A program made the position numbers and the translations under genes. The notes beneath the pieces were generated by a model. The model was not told where the DNA came from. It saw nothing but the letters and a program-made list of their open reading frames with translations, and searched no databases. From the NCBI GenBank assembly GCA_018268415.1, contig JAFDWO010000027.1, forward strand, positions 1-45,949: a stretch of DNA of 45,949 nucleotides, read 5' to 3'. The DNA is from Actinomycetota bacterium (lineage in GTDB: Bacteria; Actinomycetota; Thermoleophilia; Solirubrobacterales; 70-9). This document shows, in pieces, positions 34,364 through 41,492 of the stretch (positions are counted from its first letter, which is position 1; every line of letters starts with the position of its first letter).

Positions 34364-34423
34364 CGTCCCGGGCGCCTCATGGCGCTCCTGGCAGGCTGTG
34401 AGCGCCATGAGGCGCCCGGGACG
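34364..34423. repeat. Perfect hairpin, 24-nt arms, 12-nt loop
   Basis: Exact reverse complement of 36-95, loop CTGGCAGGCTGT. It is directly preceded by CGTCCGAGATG, as is the copy at the window start. Confidence 0.9.
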
Positions 34424-34675
34424 GTAGGGGTGCGAGGGAAGAAGGGCACGGGGACGGTAGGGGGTCGTGAGAGAGCCGGCACGGGGACGGGAGGAAGGTC
34501 GGGCTCCCGTGATCATCCGGTCCGGGAGAAGGCCCGGGGACCGGAGGAGGTCGGACTCCCGTCACGGTCCCGTATGGAAGAGGGATCCAGAGCGGACGGT
34601 AAGTGACGAAGACGCCGGGAACGTCACCCTTTCCGCAACCTTCGGTCCGTTCCCGGGCCCGGAAAGAGGGCCCGG

Positions 34676-34731
34676 GGACACGTTCCGTACTTTGACCCTG
34701 CCATGGCAGGGTCAAAGTACGGAACGTGTCC
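34676..34731. repeat. 56-bp perfect palindrome, 28-nt arms, no loop
   Basis: Centred on CCATGG, with the left arm beginning GGACACGTTCCGTACTTTG. It is the longest perfect palindrome in the window. It is followed by GTTGGACAACACGGGAGGAAG-like sequence, exactly as the unrelated hairpin at 45,671 is on the other strand. Confidence 0.92.
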
Positions 34732-34985
34732 GTGAGCGTTGGACAACACGGGAGGAAGGGTGGAGTTCCCTACGTCTTCGTGACGGGGTCTCTCTTCGGT
34801 GACGGACCCGTGAGGGATCCGTGGTGCTCCCGTGGGTTTCCCGTGGGCCTTCCTCCACCGCTTTCATACCCGGCCGTCTCGGCCACGGCCACAGCCTGCC
34901 AGGGCCGTGGACGAGACGGGCGCATCCCTTTCCGCTGTGGGCGACAGCTCGAGGGGGCCCCATCCTTTTCCCGCCGGGCGACAGC
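34732..34985 (+). repeat. ~255-bp intergenic element, copy 1
   Basis: It aligns by eye with the reverse complement of 45,391-45,660 along its length: TTGGACAACACGGGAGGAAG, GTGGAGTTCCC, then CATACCCGGCCGTC, an imperfect hairpin around CACAGCCTGCC, and CAGCTCGAGGGGGCCCCATCC. Several short substitutions separate the copies. No coding function is supported. Confidence 0.75.
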
Positions 34986-35163
34986 TCGAGGGGGTCGGGC
35001 CCTTTCCCCTGCGGGCGGCAGCTTGAGGGGGCCGGGGCTTTCCCGGGGCGCCAGCTTCACCAGGCCGCATCCCTCCCCCGGGCGCCGGCTTCACCAGGCT
35101 CCATCCCTCCCCGGGCGACGACAGCTTCAGTGGGCCGGGGGCTTATCCCCAACGGGCGCCGGC
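34940..35163 (+). repeat. Degenerate tandem array, seven units of 33-41 bp
   Basis: Units begin with a GGCG(A/C/G)C(A/G)GC core at 34,940, 34,977, 35,014, 35,047, 35,081, 35,114 and 35,155. Most continue with T(T/C)(C/G)A and a C-rich CATCCCTCCCC-like end. The spacing is too irregular and the units too divergent for CRISPR. The function is unknown. Confidence 0.65.
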
Positions 35164-35267
35164 TTCACGGGCCGGGCGCCCGACCCCGGCCCCGGAGCCC
35201 GTGGCGTCAATCGCCAGGCCCGGTCGGGGCGGCGCGGCGGTGTCTTGCCGCCGCGCCGCTTCTGCAC

Positions 35268-36692
35268 CTAGTGTCCGAGGATCTGGAACAGGTCGGTGTG
35301 ATCGTTGGTGCCGAGCACCGCGAGCCCGCCCGGGCCGGCTGCCCAGACGGGGACGGCGGCACCGGTGTGCTGCTGGCTCGGCGCTGCCGCAACCGGGGCT
35401 TTGCCTTCGCCGCCGTAGCCGGCGGTGCCGTAGGTCAGCGACATCGTCTGGCCGTCCTTGGTGGTCACATTGGTCGAGTAGCCGCTCGGCAGACCGCTGC
35501 CGCTCGCGTCCTCGCTGACGATCTCGCTGGTGTGCGAGTGGTCGGCGGTGACGACGACCAGGGTGTCGGGATGCGTCTGCTGATAGTCGAGCGCGACCCC
35601 GATCGCCTGGTCGAAGGCGACCGTCTCACCGAGCTGGCCACAGGCGTTCGTGGCGTGGTCCTGCTTGTCGATCGAGGCGCCCTCGACCTGGAGGAAGAAC
35701 CCGGTGGACTTCCTGCCGTTGTTCTTCCTGCCGACGTCGAGCAGTTCGATCGCCTTCTGGGTCATCGCCGCCAGGCTCGGCTCGTTGGCCGGGCGGACCC
35801 CCTCCTGGCACGGCACGGGGGCATTGCCCTTGCCCAGCGAAGCCGCCGGACCGCTCCACTCGAGCGACATGTTGGAGGCGTTGAACAGCCCCAGCACCGG
35901 CTTGTCGGACCCCGCCGCGCTCAGCCCGGCCGCGTCGGTGACGTACCGGTAACCCTGTTCCAGCGCCGACTGGACCACCGTCTTGCCGACGTACGGGCCG
36001 CTCCCGATGGTCTGCTCGAAGCGGGACCGGCCGCCACCCAGGAGCACGTCGACCTTGTGGTCGACCTCCTGCTCGGCGATCGAGCCCAAGCCGCCTGCGC
36101 CCTTCGTCTCGGTCGGGCAGTTGCCCATGTTGGCCGGGCCCTGGCAACCACGCAGGGACATGTGCGAGGCCTGCACCGCCGGGGTCGCATCGGTGATCTC
36201 GGCGGTCGAGACGTCGCCGACCTTCATGCCCCGTGCCTGCGCCACCTCGAGCATCGTGGTCAGGTCTTCACCGGGGACTTTTTCGCCGCTACTCGGGCCC
36301 TGGGAGATGCGCTCGTCGATCGTTTTCTGCCCGGTGGCCCAGGCGGTCCCGGTGGAGGCCGAGTCCGGGTCGTAATCGGGCAGGTACGGCACTGCGGCAC
36401 CCGGCTTCACCGACCAGGTCGTGTCGAAACCGGTGAACGGCATCCGGTCGACGTTGAGCGGCTTGTCGACGCCCTGGTAATAGCGGGCGGCGGTGATCTC
36501 CTGGGCACCCATGCCATCACCGATCAGCAGGATCACGTTCTTCGGATCCTTGCCCTTCAGCGCGGCCGCGACCGCTCGTTCGGTGTCGGACTTGTGCGGT
36601 GAGAACGCACCGCTTACAGCGGCGGTACCGGCACCGGCCGCGGTCAGCGCGAGTGCCGCGGCGACCGTCGCCGTAAGGCGCTTGCCTTTCAT
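35268..36692 (-). CDS. phoA: Alkaline phosphatase (PhoA family), secreted
   Basis: A 474-residue periplasmic or exported phosphatase. It has a signal peptide (MKGKRLTATVAAALALTAAG), the metal Asp region NVILLIGDGMGAQE, the nucleophile Ser in DPDSASTGTAWATG, FFLQVEGASIDKQDHATNAC (metal ligands), TADHSHTSE and the C-terminal QQHTGAAVPVWAAG His motif. It releases phosphate from phosphomonoesters. GGGGAA lies just upstream of the ATG. A phosphate-starvation box is not evident upstream. The 3' end faces the hairpin/repeat mosaic. Confidence 0.95.
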   Translation of the reverse strand: MKGKRLTATVAAALALTAAGAGTAAVSGAFSPHKSDTERAVAAALKGKDPKNVILLIGDGMGAQEITAARYYQGVDKPLNVDRMPFTGFDTTWSVKPGAAVPYLPDYDPDSASTGTAWATGQKTIDERISQGPSSGEKVPGEDLTTMLEVAQARGMKVGDVSTAEITDATPAVQASHMSLRGCQGPANMGNCPTETKGAGGLGSIAEQEVDHKVDVLLGGGRSRFEQTIGSGPYVGKTVVQSALEQGYRYVTDAAGLSAAGSDKPVLGLFNASNMSLEWSGPAASLGKGNAPVPCQEGVRPANEPSLAAMTQKAIELLDVGRKNNGRKSTGFFLQVEGASIDKQDHATNACGQLGETVAFDQAIGVALDYQQTHPDTLVVVTADHSHTSEIVSEDASGSGLPSGYSTNVTTKDGQTMSLTYGTAGYGGEGKAPVAAAPSQQHTGAAVPVWAAGPGGLAVLGTNDHTDLFQILGH

Positions 36693-36850
36693 CTATTCCC
36701 CATTTCAGATGTGGTTTACGAGCCTCGGACGAGAGACTCGGGACGATGTCGGCAAGCTAGGGGCGACCCGGAACGCTTATGTGGCGAAAGCGTTTTGACG
36801 AAGTGAAGATCTTGAGACCGACCACGCCGGGGCACCGCGCCCCCGACCGG

Positions 36851-37080
36851 CCGTGGGGCGTGGGCGTGCGCGTGGGGCGTGGGGCGTGGGGCGTGCGCGT
36901 AGGCGTGGGACGGCAGGCGTGGGGCGTGGGGCGTGGGCGTGGGCGTGGGGCGTGCGCGTAGGCGTGGGACGGCGGCGCGGGACGGCGGGGCGTGGGGCGT
37001 GGGGGCGTGCGCGTGGGACGTGGGCGTGGGACGTGGACGTGGGCGTGGGCGTGGGCGTGGGGGCGTAGGGCGTAGGGCGG
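36851..37080 (+). repeat. G-rich low-complexity tract (GTGGGGC/GTGGGC repeats)
   Basis: Tandem degenerate copies of (C)GTGGG(G) fill the space between the phosphatase start and the next gene's end. A 27-bp segment (36,888-36,914) recurs at 36,947-36,973, 59 bp away. GGG-CGT-GGG-CGT-GGG-CGT-GGGGG at 37,041-37,063 is a canonical quadruplex-forming pattern. Frames through it encode only His-Ala or Gly-Val-Arg repeats and are not genes. In 36,693-36,850 I see only the ribosome site region of the phosphatase gene. Confidence 0.8.
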
Positions 37081-37163
37081 TGGCGACCGCGCGGGGCCGG
37101 GCGCGCGGCGGCCGGGCGCGCGGCGGCGGCCGATGCGCCGCCGCCCGGACCCTCTTTCGCCGC

Positions 37164-38810
37164 CTACCGGGTCGGGGTGAGCGACACGCCCCGCAGGACT
37201 TCGCCGAAGCCGGCGGCCCGGGTCGTCTGGAAGCCCTCGCCGGCGGGCTGCGAGGTGGCGCTCAGCTGATCGGTGATCCCGACCATCTTGTTCGGATCGG
37301 CCCCCTGGTCGCCGTTGCCGCTGACGGTCGAGGTGATGCCCCAGATCGTCGCGGTGCCGTCCGGGTTGACGCGCCCGGTGATGTTGCGCAGGCCGTCCGT
37401 CGCCGGCGACCACGGCAGCCCCGTCGCTTCGTTGTTGCCGGTCGGGTAGCCGGCCACCGTGTAGGGCTTGCCGAGCTCCAGGCCGTTCTGGAGCGTGTAG
37501 GCCAGCCTCCAGCTGCCGCCTTCCAGGACCCACTTCTGCAGGCCCGCCGTCTTCTGCGCCGCGGCCTTGGTGTAGGTACCGGTCGCAGTCGAGTATTCGT
37601 TGCTGCCGCTCCCTTCATCGGCGACGTAGAGCGTCGTCGAGTTGGCGAACCAGATGCCGAAGGGGAACGAGGCCTTCGACTTCAAGGCGGTCGGGAAGCC
37701 CTTGAGGATGCACATGTTCTGGGGCGTTATGCCGCTTTCCTGCAGCTTTTCCGCTTCGTAGGCAAGCGGTTCGGTCGGTAGCTTCGCTCCGGGTTCAGGC
37801 AGGCCGACCCCGTTCGGGCAGGCGCGGCCGGTGGTGTCGACGAAGTAGACGGCGTTGACACCATTGGAGCCGCTGCCCTTGGTGTAGTAGAGGACGTTGT
37901 CGTAGATGGTCACGCCGCGGAAGTTCGTGTCCTTGCCGATTTTGTCCTGTTTCTGGCCCAGCTGGGTGATGTTGAAGGCCCCGACCGGGGTCGGCAGACC
38001 CGGTTCCTGGGCGACCAACGCCTTGGTCTGCGGGGTGGCGATCTGGGCGCCGCCACCGGTGATGATGCCGTCCGGCTGTGGACTCGCCCCGTTGCCGGCG
38101 TTGCCCGCCATGTAGAGGACGTTCGCGCCTTCTTCGCGGTTCAGGATCGCGCCGCGCCCGTTGTCGCCGCTGAAGGCGTTGGTCTTGGTGAAGTGGAACT
38201 TGCCGTTCGCGCCCAGTTCGGCGATCACCCGGTAGGCGGCCCCGGTGTCCGGGTTGGTCGGATCGATCACGCCCGGCGTATTGGCGTTCGAGACGTCGAG
38301 CGCACCCACCGGGGCGAGGTAGCCCATGAAGGTCACCGCGCTGCCGTCGGTGGAGAGGTTGAGGGCGCCCTCCGACTTCGAGCTGAAGCTGGTCACCATC
38401 TGATCCTTCGTGGCCGGCACGCCGTTCTGGGTGCTGTTCGGAACTTCGATCGTGCCGACCAGCGATCCGGACGGGGTGACCTGGTCGAGATACATCGGCG
38501 AGGTGATGCCGAAGTTGGCGTCGACGCCGTCGTTGTTCCAGACCTCGGGGTAGGTGGCCCCGTCGCTCGCCGTCACGCATTCGCTCGTGCAGCCGGGTGG
38601 CAGCTGGGTCTTTCCGGCTTCCAGGTTGGTTGATTCGCCGTTGTAGACGGTGCGGCTGACCAGCAGGTTCCCCGGCTGGAGAGGCACCCCGCTTCTGCTC
38701 GGCCCCGCGTTACCGCCGACGCCTGCCGAAGCACCGCCGACCGACCCCACCGCCATCACCGCCGCGGCCACCGCCGCGGCGAGTCCCAACATCGTTCCAC
38801 GAGCCTTCAA
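37164..38810 (-). CDS. Large secreted protein of unknown function, propeller-like
   Basis: A 548-residue exported protein. The signal peptide is MKARGTMLGLAAAVAAAVMA, with cleavage near ASA. The body contains propeller-type strands (VLYMAGNAGNGASPQPDGII, VTIYDNVLYYTKGSGSNGVN, FGIWFANSTTLYVADEGSGS) and four Cys, likely in disulfides. The C-terminus (GEVLRGVSLTPTR) is a natural end. I do not recognise an enzyme. It may bind or display something at the cell surface. ATG codons at 38,810 and 38,792 are both possible. Confidence 0.85.
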   Translation of the reverse strand: MKARGTMLGLAAAVAAAVMAVGSVGGASAGVGGNAGPSRSGVPLQPGNLLVSRTVYNGESTNLEAGKTQLPPGCTSECVTASDGATYPEVWNNDGVDANFGITSPMYLDQVTPSGSLVGTIEVPNSTQNGVPATKDQMVTSFSSKSEGALNLSTDGSAVTFMGYLAPVGALDVSNANTPGVIDPTNPDTGAAYRVIAELGANGKFHFTKTNAFSGDNGRGAILNREEGANVLYMAGNAGNGASPQPDGIITGGGAQIATPQTKALVAQEPGLPTPVGAFNITQLGQKQDKIGKDTNFRGVTIYDNVLYYTKGSGSNGVNAVYFVDTTGRACPNGVGLPEPGAKLPTEPLAYEAEKLQESGITPQNMCILKGFPTALKSKASFPFGIWFANSTTLYVADEGSGSNEYSTATGTYTKAAAQKTAGLQKWVLEGGSWRLAYTLQNGLELGKPYTVAGYPTGNNEATGLPWSPATDGLRNITGRVNPDGTATIWGITSTVSGNGDQGADPNKMVGITDQLSATSQPAGEGFQTTRAAGFGEVLRGVSLTPTR

Positions 38811-38967
38811 GTCCGACCTCCATCTCGTACGCGTCCAGTGCCGCGGCAGACTGTTGGAGGCGAAGCAGCGCCTTGTTATGAGGCGGTAAAGCGCATTGGA
38901 GGAGCCTAAAAATCGACGGCGCGCGCAACTTAAAGGCGATCACATCAGCGGGAGCTAGTCTCGCGAG

Positions 38968-40584
38968 ATGGCGAAGAGAGACCCGCCGCGGATCGGCCGG
39001 GGATGCCAGAAGCCGCCTCCCTGGGGAGACCATGAACCGCCGCCGAAGCGCAAGCGGTACTGGTGGCGCTTCCTGGTCGGCTCCTCGCTGATCGTCGGGG
39101 TCACCGCGGCCGCGACCGCCACCGCGATCCTCCTCTACGTCGGCAGCATCGCCCACGCCCTGTCCCACAACAACGCCTACGGCAACAAGCTGCAGCGCGA
39201 CCTCGCCTCGGTGGAAGCCGGGACGCCCGAGAACATCCTCCTGCTCGGGTCCGACGCGCGCGCGAACCTGGGCGAAACGCGGGGCCGTTCCGACACGACG
39301 ATCGTCGTCCACCTCGATCCCGAAGAAGGCACGATCTCGATGCTCTCGATCCCCCGCGACCTCAAGGTCGAAATCCCGGGATACGGAGTGAACAAGTTCA
39401 ACGCCGCCTACAGCTTCGGCGGCCCGCAGCTGACGCTGGAGATGGTCAAGCGACTGACCGGCCTGCCGATCAGCCATATCGTCAACGTCGACTTCCTCGG
39501 CTTCGCGCGGGCGGTCAACGCGCTCGGTTGTGTCTACGTACAGGTCGACCGTCGCTACTACCACTCCAACGTCGGCGTGCCGCCGGAAGAACAGTATTCG
39601 GAAATCAACATCCAGCCGGGCTACCAGCGACTCTGCGGCAAGGAAGCACTGGCCTACGTCCGTTACCGGCACACCGACACCGACATCGTCCGCTCCGCCC
39701 GCCAGCAGCAGTTCCTCTCCGCCGCCCGCCAGCAGATCTCGATCGGCGAACTCGTCTTCGGCCAGGACAACCTGCTCGAAATCTTCACCAAGTACACGAC
39801 CTCCGACATCCGGACCACCACGGAACTGCTCGAAATCGTGAACCTGCTGATCTCCCTGCGCGGCGCGTCGGTGCGGGAGGTGCATTTCCCCGCCGTCCTC
39901 GGACCGAGCTACGTCTACTCCTCCGAGCCGAAGATCCACGAAGCGGTCCGGGAACTCCTCGCCGGCGAATCGGGCAGCGCCGCCGCAGCAGGCGGCGCGG
40001 CGCCGGCGCCGCGCAAGGGCGGGCAACACCGGGCACCCAAGCCGCAGTCAAGCCCTCCCCCACACCACCACGTCCAGGCCCATAGCGACGGTCTCTTCCC
40101 GGTCGGCGAAGCCGGCAAGCAGCAGGCCGACGCGGTCCGCCGGCACGCGGGCCGCTTCCCGGTCTACTACCTGACCCACCTCCCCGCCGGCGCCGCGTTC
40201 CAGGAAAGCGACAGCGAAGAACACGTCCACAACCCCTTCGTGTACCACCTGCCCGGAACCGACGGCAAGCGCCATGAGGCCTACTGCATGGTGGTCCAGT
40301 GGGAACGCCCGGAAGGCATCAGCTACTTCGGCCTCCAGGCGGTCCGTGGCTGGTCCGACCCACCCCTCCTCGACCACCCGAGCCTGACCAAGACGGTCGG
40401 CGGCCGCGAATACGACATCTACACCAGCGGCGGCAACATCACCTACGTCGCCTGGCACCACGGCGAAGACACCTACTGGATCTACAACAGCCTCGAGCAG
40501 GGCCTCACCAACGAACAGATGATGGGCCTGGCCCGCTCGACGAAGCTCCTCCCTCCACCCCACCATCCCAAGCCCCGCCCCTGA
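38968..40584 (+). CDS. LytR-CpsA-Psr (LCP) family protein with C-terminal extension
   Basis: A 538-residue membrane-anchored envelope enzyme. A basic N-terminus precedes one transmembrane helix (about residues 32-56). The LCP domain spans about residues 85-255: ENILLLGSDAR, SDTTIVVHLDP, MLSIPRDLKVEIPG, NVDFLGFARAVNALG and YVRYRHTDTDIVRSARQQQF, with the Arg/Asp residues used for polyprenyl-phosphate binding. Then come an Ala- and Pro/His-rich linker (about 330-375) and a separate domain of about 155 residues (YDIYTSGGNITYVAWHHGED). LCP proteins attach glycopolymers to peptidoglycan. It is divergent from the secreted protein gene. Confidence 0.93.
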   Translation: MAKRDPPRIGRGCQKPPPWGDHEPPPKRKRYWWRFLVGSSLIVGVTAAATATAILLYVGSIAHALSHNNAYGNKLQRDLASVEAGTPENILLLGSDARANLGETRGRSDTTIVVHLDPEEGTISMLSIPRDLKVEIPGYGVNKFNAAYSFGGPQLTLEMVKRLTGLPISHIVNVDFLGFARAVNALGCVYVQVDRRYYHSNVGVPPEEQYSEINIQPGYQRLCGKEALAYVRYRHTDTDIVRSARQQQFLSAARQQISIGELVFGQDNLLEIFTKYTTSDIRTTTELLEIVNLLISLRGASVREVHFPAVLGPSYVYSSEPKIHEAVRELLAGESGSAAAAGGAAPAPRKGGQHRAPKPQSSPPPHHHVQAHSDGLFPVGEAGKQQADAVRRHAGRFPVYYLTHLPAGAAFQESDSEEHVHNPFVYHLPGTDGKRHEAYCMVVQWERPEGISYFGLQAVRGWSDPPLLDHPSLTKTVGGREYDIYTSGGNITYVAWHHGEDTYWIYNSLEQGLTNEQMMGLARSTKLLPPPHHPKPRP

Positions 40585-40734
40585 GGCGGTGTGGGGCGCC
40601 TCCAGCGACCGAAGGGAGCGGTGCGAGTGCGAAGCGCGAGTTCCTCGGTCGCTCGGCTCGAGTCAGGCACTGTGAGCGCGCTCCCCTCGCTTCGCTTCCC
40701 TGCGTCCTTGCGAGGCTGGCCCACGCCGCCTCGG

Positions 40735-40754
40735 GGGGCCGGCATCCCGGCCCC
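40735..40754 (+). terminator. Hairpin downstream of the LCP gene
   Basis: GGGGCCGG-CATC-CCGGCCCC forms an 8-bp GC stem with a 4-nt loop in the gap after the LCP gene. The rest of 40,585-40,847 has short weak inverted repeats (GCGACCGA/TCGGTCGC) and no gene. Confidence 0.4.
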
Positions 40755-40799
40755 GCCAGGACAACGGGTCGTCCCGGTCGGTTGGGCCGTCACGACGCG

Positions 40800-40836
40800 T
40801 TCGCACTCTGCCGTGCCGGTTAAGGCAAAGTGCGAA
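40800..40836. terminator. Hairpin between the convergent LCP and response-regulator genes
   Basis: TTCGCACTCTGCC pairs with GGCAAAGTGCGAA around an 11-nt loop (12 pairs, one mismatch). It lies 11 bp beyond the response-regulator stop, so it fits that gene's terminator and may act both ways. Confidence 0.55.
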
Positions 40837-40847
40837 CTCATCGGGCG

Positions 40848-41492
40848 CTACCGCGACAGATACCGCACGACGGCCAGAACCCGGCGGTGGTCCTCCTCGG
40901 CCAGCTCCAGGTTGAGGGTGTCGTAGACGTGGGAGACGTGGCGGGCCACCGCCTTCGTGGTGAGGGTGAGGCGCTCGGCGATGGCGCTGTTGCTGCGGCC
41001 CTCCGCCATCAGCGCCAGGACTTCGAGCTGGCGCGGGGTGAGGCGGTCCAGGAGGTCGTCACGGCGCGGGCGGGCCATCATCGCGGCGACCACTTCCGGG
41101 TCGAGCACACAACCGCCGGCGGCGACGCGGCGGAGGTCGGTGGTGAAGGAGTCGACGTCGGCGACCCGCTGCTTGAGGAGGTACCCGATCCCGACCGTCC
41201 CCTGCTCGACCAGTTCGGTGGCGTAGCTGCGCTGGACGTGCTGGGACAGCAGGAGGACCGCCATCTCGGGGTGCTCGGCGCGGATCTGGAGCGCGGCGCG
41301 GAGTCCGTCGTCGGCATCACGGGGCGGCATGCGGATGTCGGCGACGACCAGGTCCGGGCGGTGGGCGCCGACCTTGCGCAGCAGCTCGGGAGCATCGGCG
41401 GCGCGACCGACCACCTCAGCGCCGCCCTGCTCGATCAAGAGCGCCAGCCCCTCGCGCATCAGCGCCTGGTCCTCGCCGATCACTACGCGCAC
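40848..41492 (-). CDS. NarL/FixJ-type response regulator
   Basis: A 214-residue two-component regulator. The receiver has the acidic pocket GEDQALMREG and the phospho-acceptor Asp in DLVVADIRMPP (near residue 52). The C-terminal LuxR-type helix-turn-helix is LTPRQLEVLALMAEGRSNSA onward. The ATG lies inside the end of the kinase gene (10-bp overlap), so the pair is co-translated. Confidence 0.95.
   Translation of the reverse strand: MRVVIGEDQALMREGLALLIEQGGAEVVGRAADAPELLRKVGAHRPDLVVADIRMPPRDADDGLRAALQIRAEHPEMAVLLLSQHVQRSYATELVEQGTVGIGYLLKQRVADVDSFTTDLRRVAAGGCVLDPEVVAAMMARPRRDDLLDRLTPRQLEVLALMAEGRSNSAIAERLTLTTKAVARHVSHVYDTLNLELAEEDHRRVLAVVRYLSR

Larger units (their letters stand above)
33963..34423. 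repeat. Tandem mosaic of two ~240-bp units, each with two hairpins
   Basis: Unit 1 (hairpins at 34,012 and 34,115) and unit 2 (hairpins at 34,252 and 34,364) share the lead-in CCCGGGATCGCTCCGCTG and a G/C-rich spacer. CGTCCGAG(A/G/T)TG occurs at 33,963, 34,106, 34,208 and 34,353. The first hairpins are related and start exactly 240 bp apart; the second hairpins are unrelated in sequence. There is no supported gene in 33,869-35,267, and 34,424-34,675 shows only G-rich sequence. Confidence 0.8.

Noticed and set aside
34940..35163. CRISPR-like array
   Set aside because: Repeats are too divergent, spacing is irregular, there are no unique spacers between constant repeats and no cas genes nearby.
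36693..36706. ATTCCCCATT before the phosphatase gene as a third copy of the luxR-flanking motif
   Set aside because: Only a 10-bp core matches, and on the gene strand it reads as a GGGGAA ribosome site, which explains it.
36757..37533. Open frames across the G-rich tract encoding His-Ala and Gly-Val-Arg repeats
   Set aside because: They are translations of simple DNA repeats, with no start signals and no conserved domain.
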